64,000 nt of DNA, taken from positions 1-64,000 of the forward strand of contig QCBW01000001.1 in the NCBI GenBank assembly GCA_003281485.1. The letters are read 5' to 3'. The notes beneath the pieces are model-generated. The model had not been told where the DNA came from. It searched no databases and saw only the letters and a program-made list of their open reading frames with translations. The position numbers and the translations under genes were made by a program. This document shows, one piece after another, positions 28,153 through 37,763 of this stretch. Numbering within the stretch: position 1 is the stretch's first letter; every line of letters starts with the position of its first letter. Source of the stretch: Prochlorococcus sp. AG-347-J20. Lineage in GTDB: Bacteria; Cyanobacteriota; Cyanobacteriia; PCC-6307; Cyanobiaceae.

Positions 28153-28356
28153 TCAATCATCTAAAAGATGAACTCCTTCTCCTACATCAGGAGTAAAATT
28201 ACAATATTTTTCAAAAACAAGTCCAACACCTCTCATTTTTTCTCCTAATTCATCATTAAATTTATTCCATTCTTGAGAATCTCTTTCAGGTAAATTCCAA
28301 CCTTGTTTTTCTACCATGCTTGTAATTACTGTATAGTCCCATTCGATGTATGCCAT
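28153..28356 (-). CDS. Small conserved-looking hypothetical protein
   Basis: This 67-residue acidic soluble protein begins MAYIEWDYTVITSMVEKQGW and ends GEGVHLLDD. It has no membrane segment and one cysteine. Tryptophans and aromatic residues are frequent, suggesting a folded domain. It stands alone between the DUF393 unit and trmH, with its own AT-rich flanks and a downstream inverted repeat. I do not recognise a family and cannot assign a function. Confidence 0.7.
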   Translation of the reverse strand: MAYIEWDYTVITSMVEKQGWNLPERDSQEWNKFNDELGEKMRGVGLVFEKYCNFTPDVGEGVHLLDD

Positions 28357-28451
28357 TGAGTTAATTTAACTATAAAAATATTATAAACCAAGAGATTTAA
28401 TAGGTAGTCAATCTTTTTTGAATATAATTTAAAAGTATGAAAAAATTATAA

Positions 28452-29123
28452 ATGTCAATTTTGCCAAGAAGATTTGAACGAATCAAAAGTGTTTTAGATT
28501 GCAGAATGAAAAACTTGACTGTTTTAGTTGAGGACGTCAATAAACCACATAATCTATCCGCGATATTAAGGACTTGTGATGCAGCAGGAGTTTTCGAAGC
28601 AAATTTCATTAGCAAAACGAATGCTGTTAAAACTTTTAATAGTACCGCCCAAGGTAGTCAAAAATGGGTCAACCTAAATAATCATGTAAATACCATCACT
28701 GCAATATCTGATTTAAAGAATAAGGGTTTTAAACTTTATGGAACGACACTCAATAGTAAATCAGTCGATTATAGAAATTTTGATTATTCTCAAAATACAT
28801 GTTTTGTTTTAGGAGCAGAAAAATGGGGATTAAGTAATGAACTCATATCAATGGTTGATCAATCAATTTTTATACCTATGAGAGGGATGGTTCAATCCCT
28901 GAATGTTTCAGTTGCTGCATCCATATTATTATTTGAAGCTATTCGCCAAAGAAAAAATAAAGGCATACTGCCCACTAATGGAGAAGGTTTGAATGTAGAT
29001 GAATATCAAAAGACACTTTTTGAATGGTGTTACCCTGAAATAGCTGAGATGTATAAAAAATCAGCAAAAGAATATCCAAAGTTGAATGATCAAGGAGAAA
29101 TAGATCCTATTAAAGATATTTAA
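28452..29123 (+). CDS. trmH: tRNA (guanosine-2'-O)-methyltransferase, SpoU family
   Basis: This SPOUT-class enzyme probably makes Gm18 in tRNA. The 223-residue protein has the N-terminal RNA-binding segment RRFERIKSVLDCR, motif 1 EDVNKPHNLSAILRTCDAAG (about 28-47), motif 2 VLGAEKWGLSNELI, and motif 3 IPMRGMVQSLNVSVAASILLFEA, which forms the trefoil knot and SAM site. The length fits TrmH. It converges with the DppC-like permease gene with a 2-base gap. Confidence 0.9.
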   Translation: MSILPRRFERIKSVLDCRMKNLTVLVEDVNKPHNLSAILRTCDAAGVFEANFISKTNAVKTFNSTAQGSQKWVNLNNHVNTITAISDLKNKGFKLYGTTLNSKSVDYRNFDYSQNTCFVLGAEKWGLSNELISMVDQSIFIPMRGMVQSLNVSVAASILLFEAIRQRKNKGILPTNGEGLNVDEYQKTLFEWCYPEIAEMYKKSAKEYPKLNDQGEIDPIKDI

Positions 29124-29125
29124 AT

Positions 29126-29971
29126 TTATTCAGACTTTCGACTATCAAATATTTCTTCAAGATCCTCTCCTATGAAAGAAAGACCTAAAACTAAAAAAAA
29201 CATTGCCAAGCCTGGAAACAAAGCTGTCCACCATATACCTGTAGGTAAAGCAGCAAGAGCAAGATTTAAATCGCTTCCCCACTCTGGGACATCTGCAGGG
29301 ACTCCAAGACCTAAAAATCCCAAACTTCCTAATACCAAAACAGCATCTGCAGCATTTAGGGTAAGCAGAATAGGCAAAGGAGTTATTACATTTGGGAGAA
29401 TATATTTAAAAACAATTGTTTTAACATCAGCTCCTGAAACTTTGGCTGCCTCCACATAAGTTTCAGATTTAACCAATATTGTCTGATTTCTGATTAATCT
29501 AAAATATTGAGGAGAGTAAACAATACACAATGCCAAAGCTGCGTTAAGGATACCCTTACCCAATACAAAAGCCACAACAACTGAAAGCAAAATTACAGGT
29601 ATTGAAAAAATAGTATCCATTATTAGTGATAAGCATTTATCAAAAAACCCACCAAAATATCCACTTAATAATCCCAATGGCAATCCCAAACTTAATGAAA
29701 AAAGAATAGCTAAGAATACAACTTCTATCGCTAAGGATGATCCTTGCAAAGTTCTTAAACAAACATCTCTTCCTAATCTATCTGTGCCACAAAAATGATT
29801 AAGCGAGGGAGGTGCAAAGATATCATTGCTTAACATTGAAAATGAATAACCAAAAAAATTATTTGTCTCTAAAAATTTCATTATTAAAACAACAAGAAGA
29901 TAAAAAAGTACAATTAAAAAACCAGCTTTTCTGATATTTGCGCCAACACGATTAAATGAATTAATATCCAA
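29126..29971 (-). CDS. ABC transporter permease, DppC/NikC type
   Basis: This 281-residue inner-membrane permease belongs to the peptide/nickel ABC family (OppC/DppC). It has about six helices; the cytoplasmic EAA loop reads EAAKVSGADVKTIVFKYILPN near residues 170-190, and a family N-terminal motif, GTDRLGRDVCLRTLQGS, occurs near 60. The start is TTG at 29971. No partner permease, ATPase or binding protein is adjacent, so the other parts must be encoded elsewhere. The substrate is unknown. It precedes the window's own leftward lepA by 79 bases, probably not as an operon. Confidence 0.9.
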   Translation of the reverse strand: MDINSFNRVGANIRKAGFLIVLFYLLVVLIMKFLETNNFFGYSFSMLSNDIFAPPSLNHFCGTDRLGRDVCLRTLQGSSLAIEVVFLAILFSLSLGLPLGLLSGYFGGFFDKCLSLIMDTIFSIPVILLSVVVAFVLGKGILNAALALCIVYSPQYFRLIRNQTILVKSETYVEAAKVSGADVKTIVFKYILPNVITPLPILLTLNAADAVLVLGSLGFLGLGVPADVPEWGSDLNLALAALPTGIWWTALFPGLAMFFLVLGLSFIGEDLEEIFDSRKSE

Positions 29972-30050
29972 AATCTTTTTTTACAGATATGACTGAAATA
30001 TACCTAATTATTTTAAGAATAAATAGCTATAAATTTTAAATTAAAAGAAA

Positions 30051-31859
30051 TTACTGGTTTAATTTAAGTACTGCCATAAAAGCTTCTTGAGGGACTTCAA
30101 CTTTACCCATTGCCTTCATTCTCTTTTTACCTTTGGCTTGTTTCTTCAAAAGTTTCTTTTTCCTAGAAATATCTCCTCCATAACATTTAGATAAAACATC
30201 TTTTCGCAAAGCACTTATACTTTCACTTGCAATAATCCTGCTACCGATTGATGCTTGAATAGGTATTTTAAATTGTTGTTTTGGAATAAGTTCTTTTAAT
30301 TTCTCAACTAAACTCCTGCCAATTCCATAAGCCTTATCTTTATGAACAATAGAAGTTAATGGATCTGCTCTTTCTGAATTTATTAGGACATCTAATCTAA
30401 CAAGGTCATTCTTTCTATAGCCAATCAAATGATATTCCATTGATGCATAACCTTGGGTTCTACTTTTCATTTGATCAAAGAAATCTGTAACAACTTCTGC
30501 TAATGGAATTTCATAAATCAAGGTAACTCGATCTGTTGTTATATATTTCATATCTATAAATACTCCCCTTCTTTCCTGACATAAACCCATTAATGTTCCA
30601 TTAAATTCATTGGGAGCATAAATTTCCATTTTCACATAGGGCTCTTCTATTGATTCTCTAAGTTGTGGATCAGGAATTGTAGAAGGATTGTCAATAAAGA
30701 TATGTTCCTGCTGATTTAAATTAACCTTATAAATAACTGATGGTGCCGTTACGATTAGATCCAAGTCATATTCTCTTTCTAATCTTTCTTGAACAATCTC
30801 CATATGAAGAAGTCCAAGGAACCCGCACCTAAATCCGAAGCCCATTGCGCTACTGGTTTCGGGCTCATATTTTAAAGCTGCATCAGATAATTGTAATTTT
30901 TCAAGAGATACTCTTAAATCTGGGAATTGATCAGCATCAGTAGGGAATAAGCCACAAAAAACCATAGGATTTGCTGTCTTGTATCCAGGCAAAGGATCAT
31001 TTGCAGGTGAATTTAAAAGAGTAATCGTATCCCCCACTCTTGCATCAGCAACTGATTTTATAGAAGCAGCTAAATAACCAACTTCTCCTGCATGTAATTC
31101 ATCAACTTGCTGCTGATCAGGTGCCATTATTCCTATCTCATCCAGTTCATAATTTTTTTTACTCGCCATTAATAATATCTTTTCTCTCTTGTTAAGAGAA
31201 CCAGATATCACCCTGAAATAAACAATAACTCCTCTATACGGATCATAATAAGAATCAAAAATTAGTGCCTTTGTAGGTAGTTTAATTTCATCTTGAGGAG
31301 GAGGTACTCTTCTTACGATTGCTTCCAAAATATCTTTAATACCAACTCCAGTTTTTGCTGAACAATTTATTGCATTAGATGTATCAAGTCCAATAATTTC
31401 CTCTATTTCTTGTTTTATTTTTTCAGCATCAGCACCCGGTAAATCAACTTTATTTAAAACAGGAATTATTTCAAGATTATTTTCTAAGGCAAGATAAACA
31501 TTAGCTAAGGTTTGAGCTTCTACTCCTTGACTTGCATCAACTACGAGTAAAGCGCCTTCACAAGCTTGAAGAGATCTACTAACCTCATAAGAGAAATCAA
31601 CATGTCCTGGGGTATCTATTAAGTTCAAAACATATTCTTGAGAATCTCCAGCTTTATATTTCATCCTGGCAGCCTGTAACTTGATAGTTATTCCTCTCTC
31701 TCTCTCAAGATCCATACTATCCAAAAATTGTTCTTGCATATCCCTTTGCTGCACAGTACCAGTATCTTGGAGCAACCTATCAGCAAGGGTAGATTTACCA
31801 TGATCAATATGAGCGATTATGCAGAAATTTCTAATTTTTGAAACCGATATATCAGTCAT
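30051..31859 (-). CDS. lepA: Elongation factor 4 (LepA)
   Basis: LepA is a translational GTPase that acts on stalled ribosomes or assembly. The 602-residue length is standard. G motifs are in order: G1 AHIDHGKST near residue 17, the effector threonine in [17 protein letters not shown] (G4), and SAK (G5). The special C-terminal domain, found only in LepA, ends in [18 protein letters not shown] and [11 protein letters not shown]. The gene is leftward and follows mqo by 54 bases. Confidence 0.98.
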   Translation of the reverse strand: MTDISVSKIRNFCIIAHIDHGKSTLADRLLQDTGTVQQRDMQEQFLDSMDLERERGITIKLQAARMKYKAGDSQEYVLNLIDTPGHVDFSYEVSRSLQACEGALLVVDASQGVEAQTLANVYLALENNLEIIPVLNKVDLPGADAEKIKQEIEEIIGLDTSNAINCSAKTGVGIKDILEAIVRRVPPPQDEIKLPTKALIFDSYYDPYRGVIVYFRVISGSLNKREKILLMASKKNYELDEIGIMAPDQQQVDELHAGEVGYLAASIKSVADARVGDTITLLNSPANDPLPGYKTANPMVFCGLFPTDADQFPDLRVSLEKLQLSDAALKYEPETSSAMGFGFRCGFLGLLHMEIVQERLEREYDLDLIVTAPSVIYKVNLNQQEHIFIDNPSTIPDPQLRESIEEPYVKMEIYAPNEFNGTLMGLCQERRGVFIDMKYITTDRVTLIYEIPLAEVVTDFFDQMKSRTQGYASMEYHLIGYRKNDLVRLDVLINSERADPLTSIVHKDKAYGIGRSLVEKLKELIPKQQFKIPIQASIGSRIIASESISALRKDVLSKCYGGDISRKKKLLKKQAKGKKRMKAMGKVEVPQEAFMAVLKLNQ

Positions 31860-31913
31860 ATAGAAAAAAAATTCTCCTCTTATTACATCTTGATCAATAT
31901 TAGCTAATTAGAA

Positions 31914-33410
31914 TTATGGATGGAAACCAAAAATGGAATTATTTCTTTTTTTAATGTCTTTTAACGAGGTACTGTAATTTTCACAGGCTGATAGTTCTGG
32001 ATAAATTAAGTCATTTATTTTTTTCTGAAGATTATGCTTATCGTTTAAAAATAAAACAGATTTTTCTAGAACCTCAACCATAATTGAAACCGCAGTGCTT
32101 GCTCCAGGAGAAGCTCCTAGCAAAGCAGATAATGATCCATCAGATGAATTCACAATCTCCGTTCCAAATTTCAAAGAACCACCACCTTTAGTTTTTTTAA
32201 TTATTTGGACTCTTTGACCAGCATTCTTTAAATACCAATCAGAAGGATTAGCTGAAGGCATCATATTCTTTAAGTTCTCAACTCTGGATTTATGGTTCTT
32301 TAAAGATTGTGATATTAGATAATTAATTAAATCGTTATTCTTGAAACCAACGTCTAACATAGAAAAGATATTATTCTTTTTAATTGAACTAAATAAGTCA
32401 AAGTATGAACTTTGCTTTAGAAATTTTGTTGTAAATCCAGCAAAAGGCCCATATAAAAGAAGTTTTTTATTATCAATCCATCTGGTATCTAAATGAGGCA
32501 CAGACATTGGTGGCGATCCAATATCAGCCTTACCATAAACTTTTGAATTATGTTTTTCTGTTAGATCTTTTTCTTCGCAAATAAGCCATTTCCCACTAAC
32601 CGGAAATCCACCATAACTCTTTGCTTCTGGAATTTTCGATTTTTGCAAATAATTAATTGTTTTTCCACCTGCACCAAGAAAAACATAGCCAGTTCTAATT
32701 GAAGTTTTTCTACCTTCTGAACTAATTTCTAGTTCCCATTTTGATTTTTCAATTTTCTTTAAATCTACTAATTCTGTTTTATATCTAATTTCAACATTTT
32801 TGTTTAAAGAAACTAATGACAAATACTCTTTTGTGAGAGCCTCAAAATTAATATCTGTTCCTCGACCTATTCTAGTAGCAGCAATTTTAGTAAATGGATT
32901 CCTATCTTTTGTTATAAGAGGAGCCCATGATGAAATTTCTTCAAAAGATGTAGAAAATTCCATATCAATAAATTCAGGATTTTCGGTCATTTTCTGAAAT
33001 CTTTTTTTTAAAAAATCAATATTATCCTGACCAGACACAAAGCTAATATGAGGAATAAATTTTAAAAACTTTTTAATATCAATTTTCCCTGCTTCATACA
33101 ATGAGGCCCATAAAGTCATGGATCTTTCAAAAGAACGATTTATTGAGAGCGCTTTATCTATTTTTATATTTCCTTTTTCATCTAAAGGAGTATAGTTTAA
33201 TTCGCAATTAGCCGCATGTCCTGTACCTGCATTATTAAAAGCGCCAGTACTTTCACTTCCTGGAGAATTTAATTTTTCTATAATAAGTAACCTTATATCT
33301 GGTAAAGCTTCTGAGATTAGAAGGGCTAAAGTACTGCTCATTATCCCTGCTCCTACTAAGACTGCATCAAAGTAGCTATTGTCATTAATGGGATTTTTAA
33401 AAGAAGTCAC
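31914..33410 (-). CDS. mqo: Malate:quinone oxidoreductase
   Basis: This membrane-associated FAD enzyme oxidises malate to oxaloacetate and reduces quinone. The 498-residue protein has the FAD-binding [15 protein letters not shown] segment near residue 20 and family signatures [22 protein letters not shown] and [16 protein letters not shown]. The start is GTG at 33410, giving a normal N-terminus for the family. It links the partial TCA cycle of picocyanobacteria to the quinone pool. It is divergent from the Nfu gene (70-base gap). Confidence 0.95.
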   Translation of the reverse strand: MTSFKNPINDNSYFDAVLVGAGIMSSTLALLISEALPDIRLLIIEKLNSPGSESTGAFNNAGTGHAANCELNYTPLDEKGNIKIDKALSINRSFERSMTLWASLYEAGKIDIKKFLKFIPHISFVSGQDNIDFLKKRFQKMTENPEFIDMEFSTSFEEISSWAPLITKDRNPFTKIAATRIGRGTDINFEALTKEYLSLVSLNKNVEIRYKTELVDLKKIEKSKWELEISSEGRKTSIRTGYVFLGAGGKTINYLQKSKIPEAKSYGGFPVSGKWLICEEKDLTEKHNSKVYGKADIGSPPMSVPHLDTRWIDNKKLLLYGPFAGFTTKFLKQSSYFDLFSSIKKNNIFSMLDVGFKNNDLINYLISQSLKNHKSRVENLKNMMPSANPSDWYLKNAGQRVQIIKKTKGGGSLKFGTEIVNSSDGSLSALLGASPGASTAVSIMVEVLEKSVLFLNDKHNLQKKINDLIYPELSACENYSTSLKDIKKRNNSIFGFHP

Positions 33411-33480
33411 AACAGAAAATTATCTTTTTTGCAATTAATCAAATTTCTTTCTAGGCTTATTATAAAGTTAATTTAAGATT

Positions 33481-33726
33481 ATGAGTACTGAAACTCTCTC
33501 GCTTACAAACGAAAATGTAGAAAAAGTCCTTGATGAGCTAAGACCTTTTTTAATATCTGATGGCGGTAATGTAGAGATTGCAGAAATAGATGGTCCAATT
33601 GTCAAAGTCAGACTTCAAGGGGCATGTGGTAGTTGCCCAAGTAGTACTATGACTTTAAAAATGGGTATTGAAAGAAAGTTAAAAGAAATGATTCCTGAAA
33701 TAAGCGAAGTTGTCCAGGTTTTATAA
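33481..33726 (+). CDS. Nfu-type iron-sulfur cluster scaffold protein
   Basis: This 81-residue NifU C-terminal domain protein has the CxxC cluster site in [14 protein letters not shown] (about residues 49-62), with [14 protein letters not shown] upstream as in Nfu proteins. It provides or carries [4Fe-4S] clusters; in cyanobacteria the homologue supplies photosystem I. The gene stands alone between divergent mqo and a convergent membrane-protein gene. Confidence 0.93.
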   Translation: MSTETLSLTNENVEKVLDELRPFLISDGGNVEIAEIDGPIVKVRLQGACGSCPSSTMTLKMGIERKLKEMIPEISEVVQVL

Positions 33727-33748
33727 AAATTTTTAACTGAAAAAAATA

Positions 33749-34006
33749 TTACTTAGTTTTTAATTCCTTCAATAAAGATGATTCCATATCAAGGCAATCA
33801 ATTGGAAGTCCTTGTCCAATAGCGATTAAAAGAGGTGCAAGAATTCCTAGAGTAAAAACTAAATTTGACTGGCTTACATCATATTTACTCAAAGTAAAAG
33901 TTATCAAATAAATAATTGAGAAATACGCATGTAAGGAAAAAAATTCTTTTGGCTTAAGGACTGGCCACCTTAAAGTATTTCCCAAGAAATATAAAAAACC
34001 TGTCAT
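33749..34006 (-). CDS. Small membrane protein, hypothetical
   Basis: This is an 85-residue protein with two likely membrane helices (about 28-42 and 50-64) and a short soluble C-terminal tail, DCLDMESSLLKELKTK. I do not recognise a family. It converges with the Nfu gene with a 22-base gap. The 219-base region beyond its start holds a candidate promoter for the DUF4278 gene and two hairpins (listed separately). Confidence 0.6.
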   Translation of the reverse strand: MTGFLYFLGNTLRWPVLKPKEFFSLHAYFSIIYLITFTLSKYDVSQSNLVFTLGILAPLLIAIGQGLPIDCLDMESSLLKELKTK

Positions 34007-34156
34007 AAAATAATAGTTACATGAAGATTAAACCAAATATAAACATAATCCCTTTTAGAAACTATTTATAAAAAAATTTACCTAAGATAATAATTAAAAA
34101 AACATTAAATATTAGTTTCTATTTGTAATAGCTAGACAACTCAAGTTAAATAAGCT

Positions 34157-34261
34157 TATAATTGTTTTGTAGCAATTGCTACTTTTTCGTTCACCCTCAC
34201 TTGAGGGCGCAGTTCGAGTCATACCATGGAACGGGGGATGGCCGTGTTGTCACATCGAATC
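34157..34261 (+). promoter_or_regulatory. Candidate promoter and structured leader of the DUF4278 gene
   Basis: A TATAAT box lies at 34157-34162, which predicts a transcript start near 34169. Two hairpins follow at once: GTAGCAATTGCTAC (34169-34182), a perfect palindrome followed by five Ts, and CCCTC-ACTT-GAGGG (34194-34207). The ATG of the DUF4278 gene is at 34262. The first hairpin plus U run resembles a short terminator or attenuator. All functional claims here are inference. Confidence 0.45.
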
Positions 34262-34435
34262 ATGACTACTTTAACTTACAGAGGTAAAAACTACGTTCAA
34301 AACAAAGAAGCTGCTAAAAAGCAACTTGTTGAACTTACCTATAGAAGAAACGTATACACCAATAGAATGGATGACGCTTCTTCAAGTAATGAAAAAGCAG
34401 AATTAAATTATAGAGGTGTTAATTACACTAAATAA
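34262..34435 (+). CDS. DUF4278-domain protein
   Basis: The 57-residue protein has two copies of the DUF4278 tyrosine-rich motif: MTTLTYRGKNYVQ at the N-terminus and LNYRGVNYTK at the C-terminus, with LTYRRNVYT between. DUF4278 proteins are small, common in cyanobacteria, and of unknown function. I chose the ATG at 34262 because it gives the family N-terminus; ATGs at 34226 and 34238 are in frame but fall in the leader. A strong terminator follows within 17 bases. Confidence 0.75.
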   Translation: MTTLTYRGKNYVQNKEAAKKQLVELTYRRNVYTNRMDDASSSNEKAELNYRGVNYTK

Positions 34436-34451
34436 TTTAATTAAACAAATT

Positions 34452-34480
34452 AAAAGCCCCTTTTTCAGGGGCTTTTTTTT
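34452..34480 (+). terminator. Rho-independent terminator after the DUF4278 gene
   Basis: AAAAGCCCC (34452-34460) pairs with GGGGCTTTT (34468-34476) around a 7-base loop, followed by a T run to 34480. It is a textbook intrinsic terminator and also an argument against a methyltransferase start upstream of 34512. Confidence 0.93.
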
Positions 34481-34511
34481 GGCTATATTTATCAAGAGTC
34501 CTTTAAAAAAT

Positions 34512-35306
34512 ATGTCTGAAAGTTGCTGTAATACAAACACACCTAATAAAGCACCTAATCAATTCGACCATAAAGATGCCATTCAAGAAAGATATGGTTC
34601 GGCCGCACTAGAAAAAGAAAGTTGTCTTTGTACCCCAGTGGGTTTTAATCCCGTTTTACTTGAAGCAATTCCTCAAGAGGTTATAGAAAGGGACTATGGG
34701 TGCGGTGATCCAACAAAATATGTTCAAAAAAATGATATAGTCTTAGATCTTGGAAGTGGTAGCGGCAAAAATGCTTTTATTTGTGCCCAAATTGTGGGGA
34801 AAGAAGGAAAAGTTATTGGAGTTGATCAGAATCCTGACATGCTTTCTTTATCTAGATCAGCCTCTAAAAAAGTTACAAAAAACATAGGTTTCAATAATAC
34901 AGAATTCCTTGAGGGATCAATTGAAAAACTTGATGAATTAGATAAAGATTTAAATCCATTAATAGCCGACAAATCAGTTGATATTATTCTAAGTAATTGC
35001 GTTTTAAACTTGGTAAGTCCAGAATCTAGAAGTAACCTTCTAAGAAATATAAAAAGAGTTTTAAACGATAATGGAAGAATTGCAATTAGCGATATTGTCT
35101 CTAACAAAAAAGTTCCTTTAAGATTACAAAATGATCATGACCTATGGACTGGTTGTATTAGTGGAGCATGGTATGAGCCCGACTTTATAAGTGATTTCAA
35201 AGAACTAGGATTTAAAAATTTAGAATTTGCAGAAAGGAGTTCTGAACCTTGGAAAGTAATTGAGGATATTGAATTTAGAACAGTAACTTTAGTGGGCAAT
35301 ATTTAA
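34512..35306 (+). CDS. ArsM-like SAM-dependent methyltransferase
   Basis: This 264-residue methyltransferase resembles arsenite methyltransferases. The SAM motif VLDLGSGSGKNAFICAQ is near residue 75. Cysteines occur at SCCNT, SCLCTPVGF, YGCGDP and SNCVLNL, and a family C-terminal half reads ISDIVSNKKVP...LQNDHDLWTGCISGAW. Typical ArsM proteins use three to four cysteines to bind As(III), and several here could serve. I use the ATG at 34512 because upstream codons would run through the terminator. The class V aminotransferase gene follows after 36 bases, suggesting a shared pathway. Arsenic as substrate is likely from the family but not proven. Confidence 0.78.
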   Translation: MSESCCNTNTPNKAPNQFDHKDAIQERYGSAALEKESCLCTPVGFNPVLLEAIPQEVIERDYGCGDPTKYVQKNDIVLDLGSGSGKNAFICAQIVGKEGKVIGVDQNPDMLSLSRSASKKVTKNIGFNNTEFLEGSIEKLDELDKDLNPLIADKSVDIILSNCVLNLVSPESRSNLLRNIKRVLNDNGRIAISDIVSNKKVPLRLQNDHDLWTGCISGAWYEPDFISDFKELGFKNLEFAERSSEPWKVIEDIEFRTVTLVGNI

Positions 35307-35342
35307 AAAAATTCAAGAGTTGAAAATATAATATAAATTTCC

Positions 35343-36518
35343 ATGAGAAATAATCTAAGAGATCAAATACCCGCATTAAAAAATAAGTATTATTTCAACT
35401 ATGGCGGTCAGGGACCATTACCAAAATCTTCTCTAGAAGCAATAGTTAAAACTTGGGAAATCATCCAAGATTTAGGACCATTTACCAATGATATGTGGCC
35501 TTTTATTTACAAAGAAATATTGACCACAAAAAGAATCATTGCGCAAAAATTAGGTGTCAATTCAAAGAATATAGCTTTTACCGAAAATATCTCTTCCGGT
35601 ATGATTTTGCCCTTTTGGGGAATAAAAGTAGAAGAGGGAGAAGAGTTGTTAATAAGTGACTGTGAACATCCTGGAGTAGTGGCTGCAAGTCGAGAGTTTT
35701 GCAGAAGAAATAAATTAATATTCAAAATTTTGCCAATCCAAAAAATTAAAAATCTAAACGACAAAAATATAATTTTAGAGATTTTGAAAAATCTAAATAG
35801 TAAGACTAAGATCCTAATTATTTCTCATATCTTATGGAACTTTGGATATAAAATTCCTTTAAAACAAATTTCTATCGAATTAAAAAATAATCGAGAAGAT
35901 TCTTATTTACTTGTTGATGGTGCTCAAACCTTTGGGCACATAAATATTGAAGAAGAAGTTTTTTATTCTGATTTGTATTCGATAACTTCTCATAAGTGGG
36001 CATGTGGGCCAGAAGGTCTTGGAGCAATTTATGTCTCAGATAAATTTATTCATGAGACAGATCCAACAATAATTGGTTGGAAATCATTAAAAAAAGAACA
36101 AGGAATCTATGAGCCTTCAGATAATCTTTTTCATGATGATGCAAGGAAGTTTGAAGTAGCTACCTCTTGTATTCCTTTACTTGCAGGGCTGCGGAATTCT
36201 TTAGATCTTCTGGATAAAGACTGCCATGAGAAAGAAAAAAGCAAAAATATAAAAAGATTAAGTGAAAAACTTTGGGATCAATTAAATCAATTTAACGGAG
36301 TTGAATTAGTTTTAGATAAAAAATACCTAAATGGGATAGTTAGTTTTAATATCGAAAATATTAAAGATAAGGATGAATTTGTGAAAAAACTTGGAGAGAA
36401 GAAAATTTGGATTAGAGTTTTAGAAGATCCAAAATGGTTTAGAGCATGCGTACATCAAATGACTACAGAAGCTGAGATTGATTTACTTTCTAAGGAAATT
36501 AAAAAAATTATAAATTAA
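35343..36518 (+). CDS. PLP-dependent class V aminotransferase / cysteine desulfurase-like protein
   Basis: This 391-residue fold type I PLP enzyme belongs to the class V group (cysteine desulfurase, selenocysteine lyase, isopenicillin epimerase). The PLP lysine is in SITSHKWACGPEGLGAIYVS, and the conserved aspartate is in LLVDGAQTFGHINI about 28 residues earlier. The N-terminus YYFNYGGQGPLPKSSLEA is typical of the group. It lacks an obvious active-site loop cysteine like that of NifS/IscS. It follows the ArsM-like gene by 36 bases. Substrate unknown. Confidence 0.85.
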   Translation: MRNNLRDQIPALKNKYYFNYGGQGPLPKSSLEAIVKTWEIIQDLGPFTNDMWPFIYKEILTTKRIIAQKLGVNSKNIAFTENISSGMILPFWGIKVEEGEELLISDCEHPGVVAASREFCRRNKLIFKILPIQKIKNLNDKNIILEILKNLNSKTKILIISHILWNFGYKIPLKQISIELKNNREDSYLLVDGAQTFGHINIEEEVFYSDLYSITSHKWACGPEGLGAIYVSDKFIHETDPTIIGWKSLKKEQGIYEPSDNLFHDDARKFEVATSCIPLLAGLRNSLDLLDKDCHEKEKSKNIKRLSEKLWDQLNQFNGVELVLDKKYLNGIVSFNIENIKDKDEFVKKLGEKKIWIRVLEDPKWFRACVHQMTTEAEIDLLSKEIKKIIN

Positions 36519-36582
36519 ATAATTAGAAATTTTTTTATAAGAAACACTTGCATTTCAAGAAAATAAAGAGAATATAAAGAAA

Positions 36583-36777
36583 ATGATAATTCAAATGGAA
36601 TCAATTATACCTCCCAAAAGAATTATTAAGAAACAGCTTAAAAAGGTTAATAAAGCAATTATTGAAATTGCAGAAATGAAATTTAAAAATATTGAAGAAA
36701 AAGAAGAAAAATTAGATGCACTTGTTTTTTTAAAGAATCAAATACTGAGGAAGGCCGAGAAGTTAGAAATTAAATAA
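36583..36777 (+). CDS. Small basic helical hypothetical protein
   Basis: This 64-residue protein is almost entirely helical and charged, MIIQMESIIPPKRIIKKQLKKVNKAIIEIAEMK..., ending NQILRKAEKLEIK. The heptad-like spacing of hydrophobic residues suggests a coiled coil. ATGs at 36583 and 36595 are both possible starts. It stands 64 bases after the aminotransferase gene. The next 200 bases before the SDR stop hold nothing I can support. No family recognised. Confidence 0.6.
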   Translation: MIIQMESIIPPKRIIKKQLKKVNKAIIEIAEMKFKNIEEKEEKLDALVFLKNQILRKAEKLEIK

Positions 36778-36977
36778 CTAAATTATTTAAGAAAAAGTTA
36801 TCTTTAAATAATAAATTTATTATTTTCTTAATAACTTCTTAACTTAGTAATCTTAAATTTTATAAGTCTTCCAAAATACTATTTATAAAGTAATATTTTC
36901 TTCAAGTTTTTTCTTTTTAAGCAACTGATCCCAACAATCTGTATCAATCAGGCTTATGTAATAAAAAAAGATTTATT

Positions 36978-37682
36978 TTACCAAGGAATCTCGGAGCTGT
37001 CCCAAGCAATAAATTTTCCACTAGATGCTGGATTTTGATTTTTAATAATATTGATCAAGAATTGGGAGGATTTTTCTTTACTAAATAATTTATGTTCTGG
37101 AACAAATTTATGAAAAGGTCTAGATAAATCAGTATCAACTGTTCCTGGATGAAGCAATGTGATAGTAGCCTTTGGGAAACGTCTAGCCCATTCAATACTT
37201 AAAGATTTAAAAAACTGATTTTGCGCAGATTTTGCAGCTCTATATGAATACCAACCTCCAGTATGATTATCTCCAATGCTGCCCACTCTTGCACTTATAC
37301 TTGCAAAATTAAAATTAAAATCTTTTGGTATAAATTCTTCAATAGTTTTAGCTAATAAAATAGGAGAAAAGGCATTTATTGAAAAACTTTCCATCATATT
37401 TTTTTTATCAAGATGTTGTAATCTTTTTTCTGGTTGGAGAGAATCACTATGAAGTCTACCTGTAGCATTAACAACTAGCCTTAATTTTGAAGGATGATTT
37501 GATATTTTATTTTTCAACTGCAAAAGGGATTGAGAATCCTCTATATCTAATTCCCAAAAAGAATTAAATTCACTACTTCTTCCACACAAAACAACATCTA
37601 AATCTTTTTCACTTTCATTCAGATCTTTAGCTAGTTGTGTTCCAATTCCACCTGCGCCTACAACCAAGGCTAAGCCTTTCAT
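36978..37682 (-). CDS. Short-chain dehydrogenase/reductase
   Basis: This 234-residue Rossmann oxidoreductase is of the SDR family, close to the C-factor (CsgA-like) subgroup. The dinucleotide loop VVGAGGIGTQLAKDL lies at residues 7-21, NATG at about 71, and the catalytic YxxxK in SYRAAKSAQNQF near 150, preceded by FNFASISARVGSI with the serine. Substrate unknown. Its start lies 81 bases downstream of the murE stop on the same strand. Confidence 0.88.
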   Translation of the reverse strand: MKGLALVVGAGGIGTQLAKDLNESEKDLDVVLCGRSSEFNSFWELDIEDSQSLLQLKNKISNHPSKLRLVVNATGRLHSDSLQPEKRLQHLDKKNMMESFSINAFSPILLAKTIEEFIPKDFNFNFASISARVGSIGDNHTGGWYSYRAAKSAQNQFFKSLSIEWARRFPKATITLLHPGTVDTDLSRPFHKFVPEHKLFSKEKSSQFLINIIKNQNPASSGKFIAWDSSEIPW

Positions 37683-37763
37683 TTTATTAAAAGTAACTTG
37701 ATTGATTCTAAGAAACTTTTCTTGTGATCTGCGTAAATATCTTTCTTATTTGATTAGGAAATT

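Noticed and set aside
34200-34226. T-loop-like GTTCGAGTC suggesting a tRNA or tmRNA
   Set aside because: The flanking bases do not pair as a T stem and no acceptor or anticodon arm is present. No tmRNA tag-coding segment was found.
34416-34511. Longer methyltransferase start from TTG at 34416
   Set aside because: It would overlap the preceding gene's end and pass through an intrinsic terminator. The ATG at 34512 is far better.
36883-36971. Minus-strand 28-codon frame, with CWDQLLKKKK, downstream of the SDR gene
   Set aside because: No start codon in frame and not in the SDR reading frame. It may be a decayed tail but cannot be supported.
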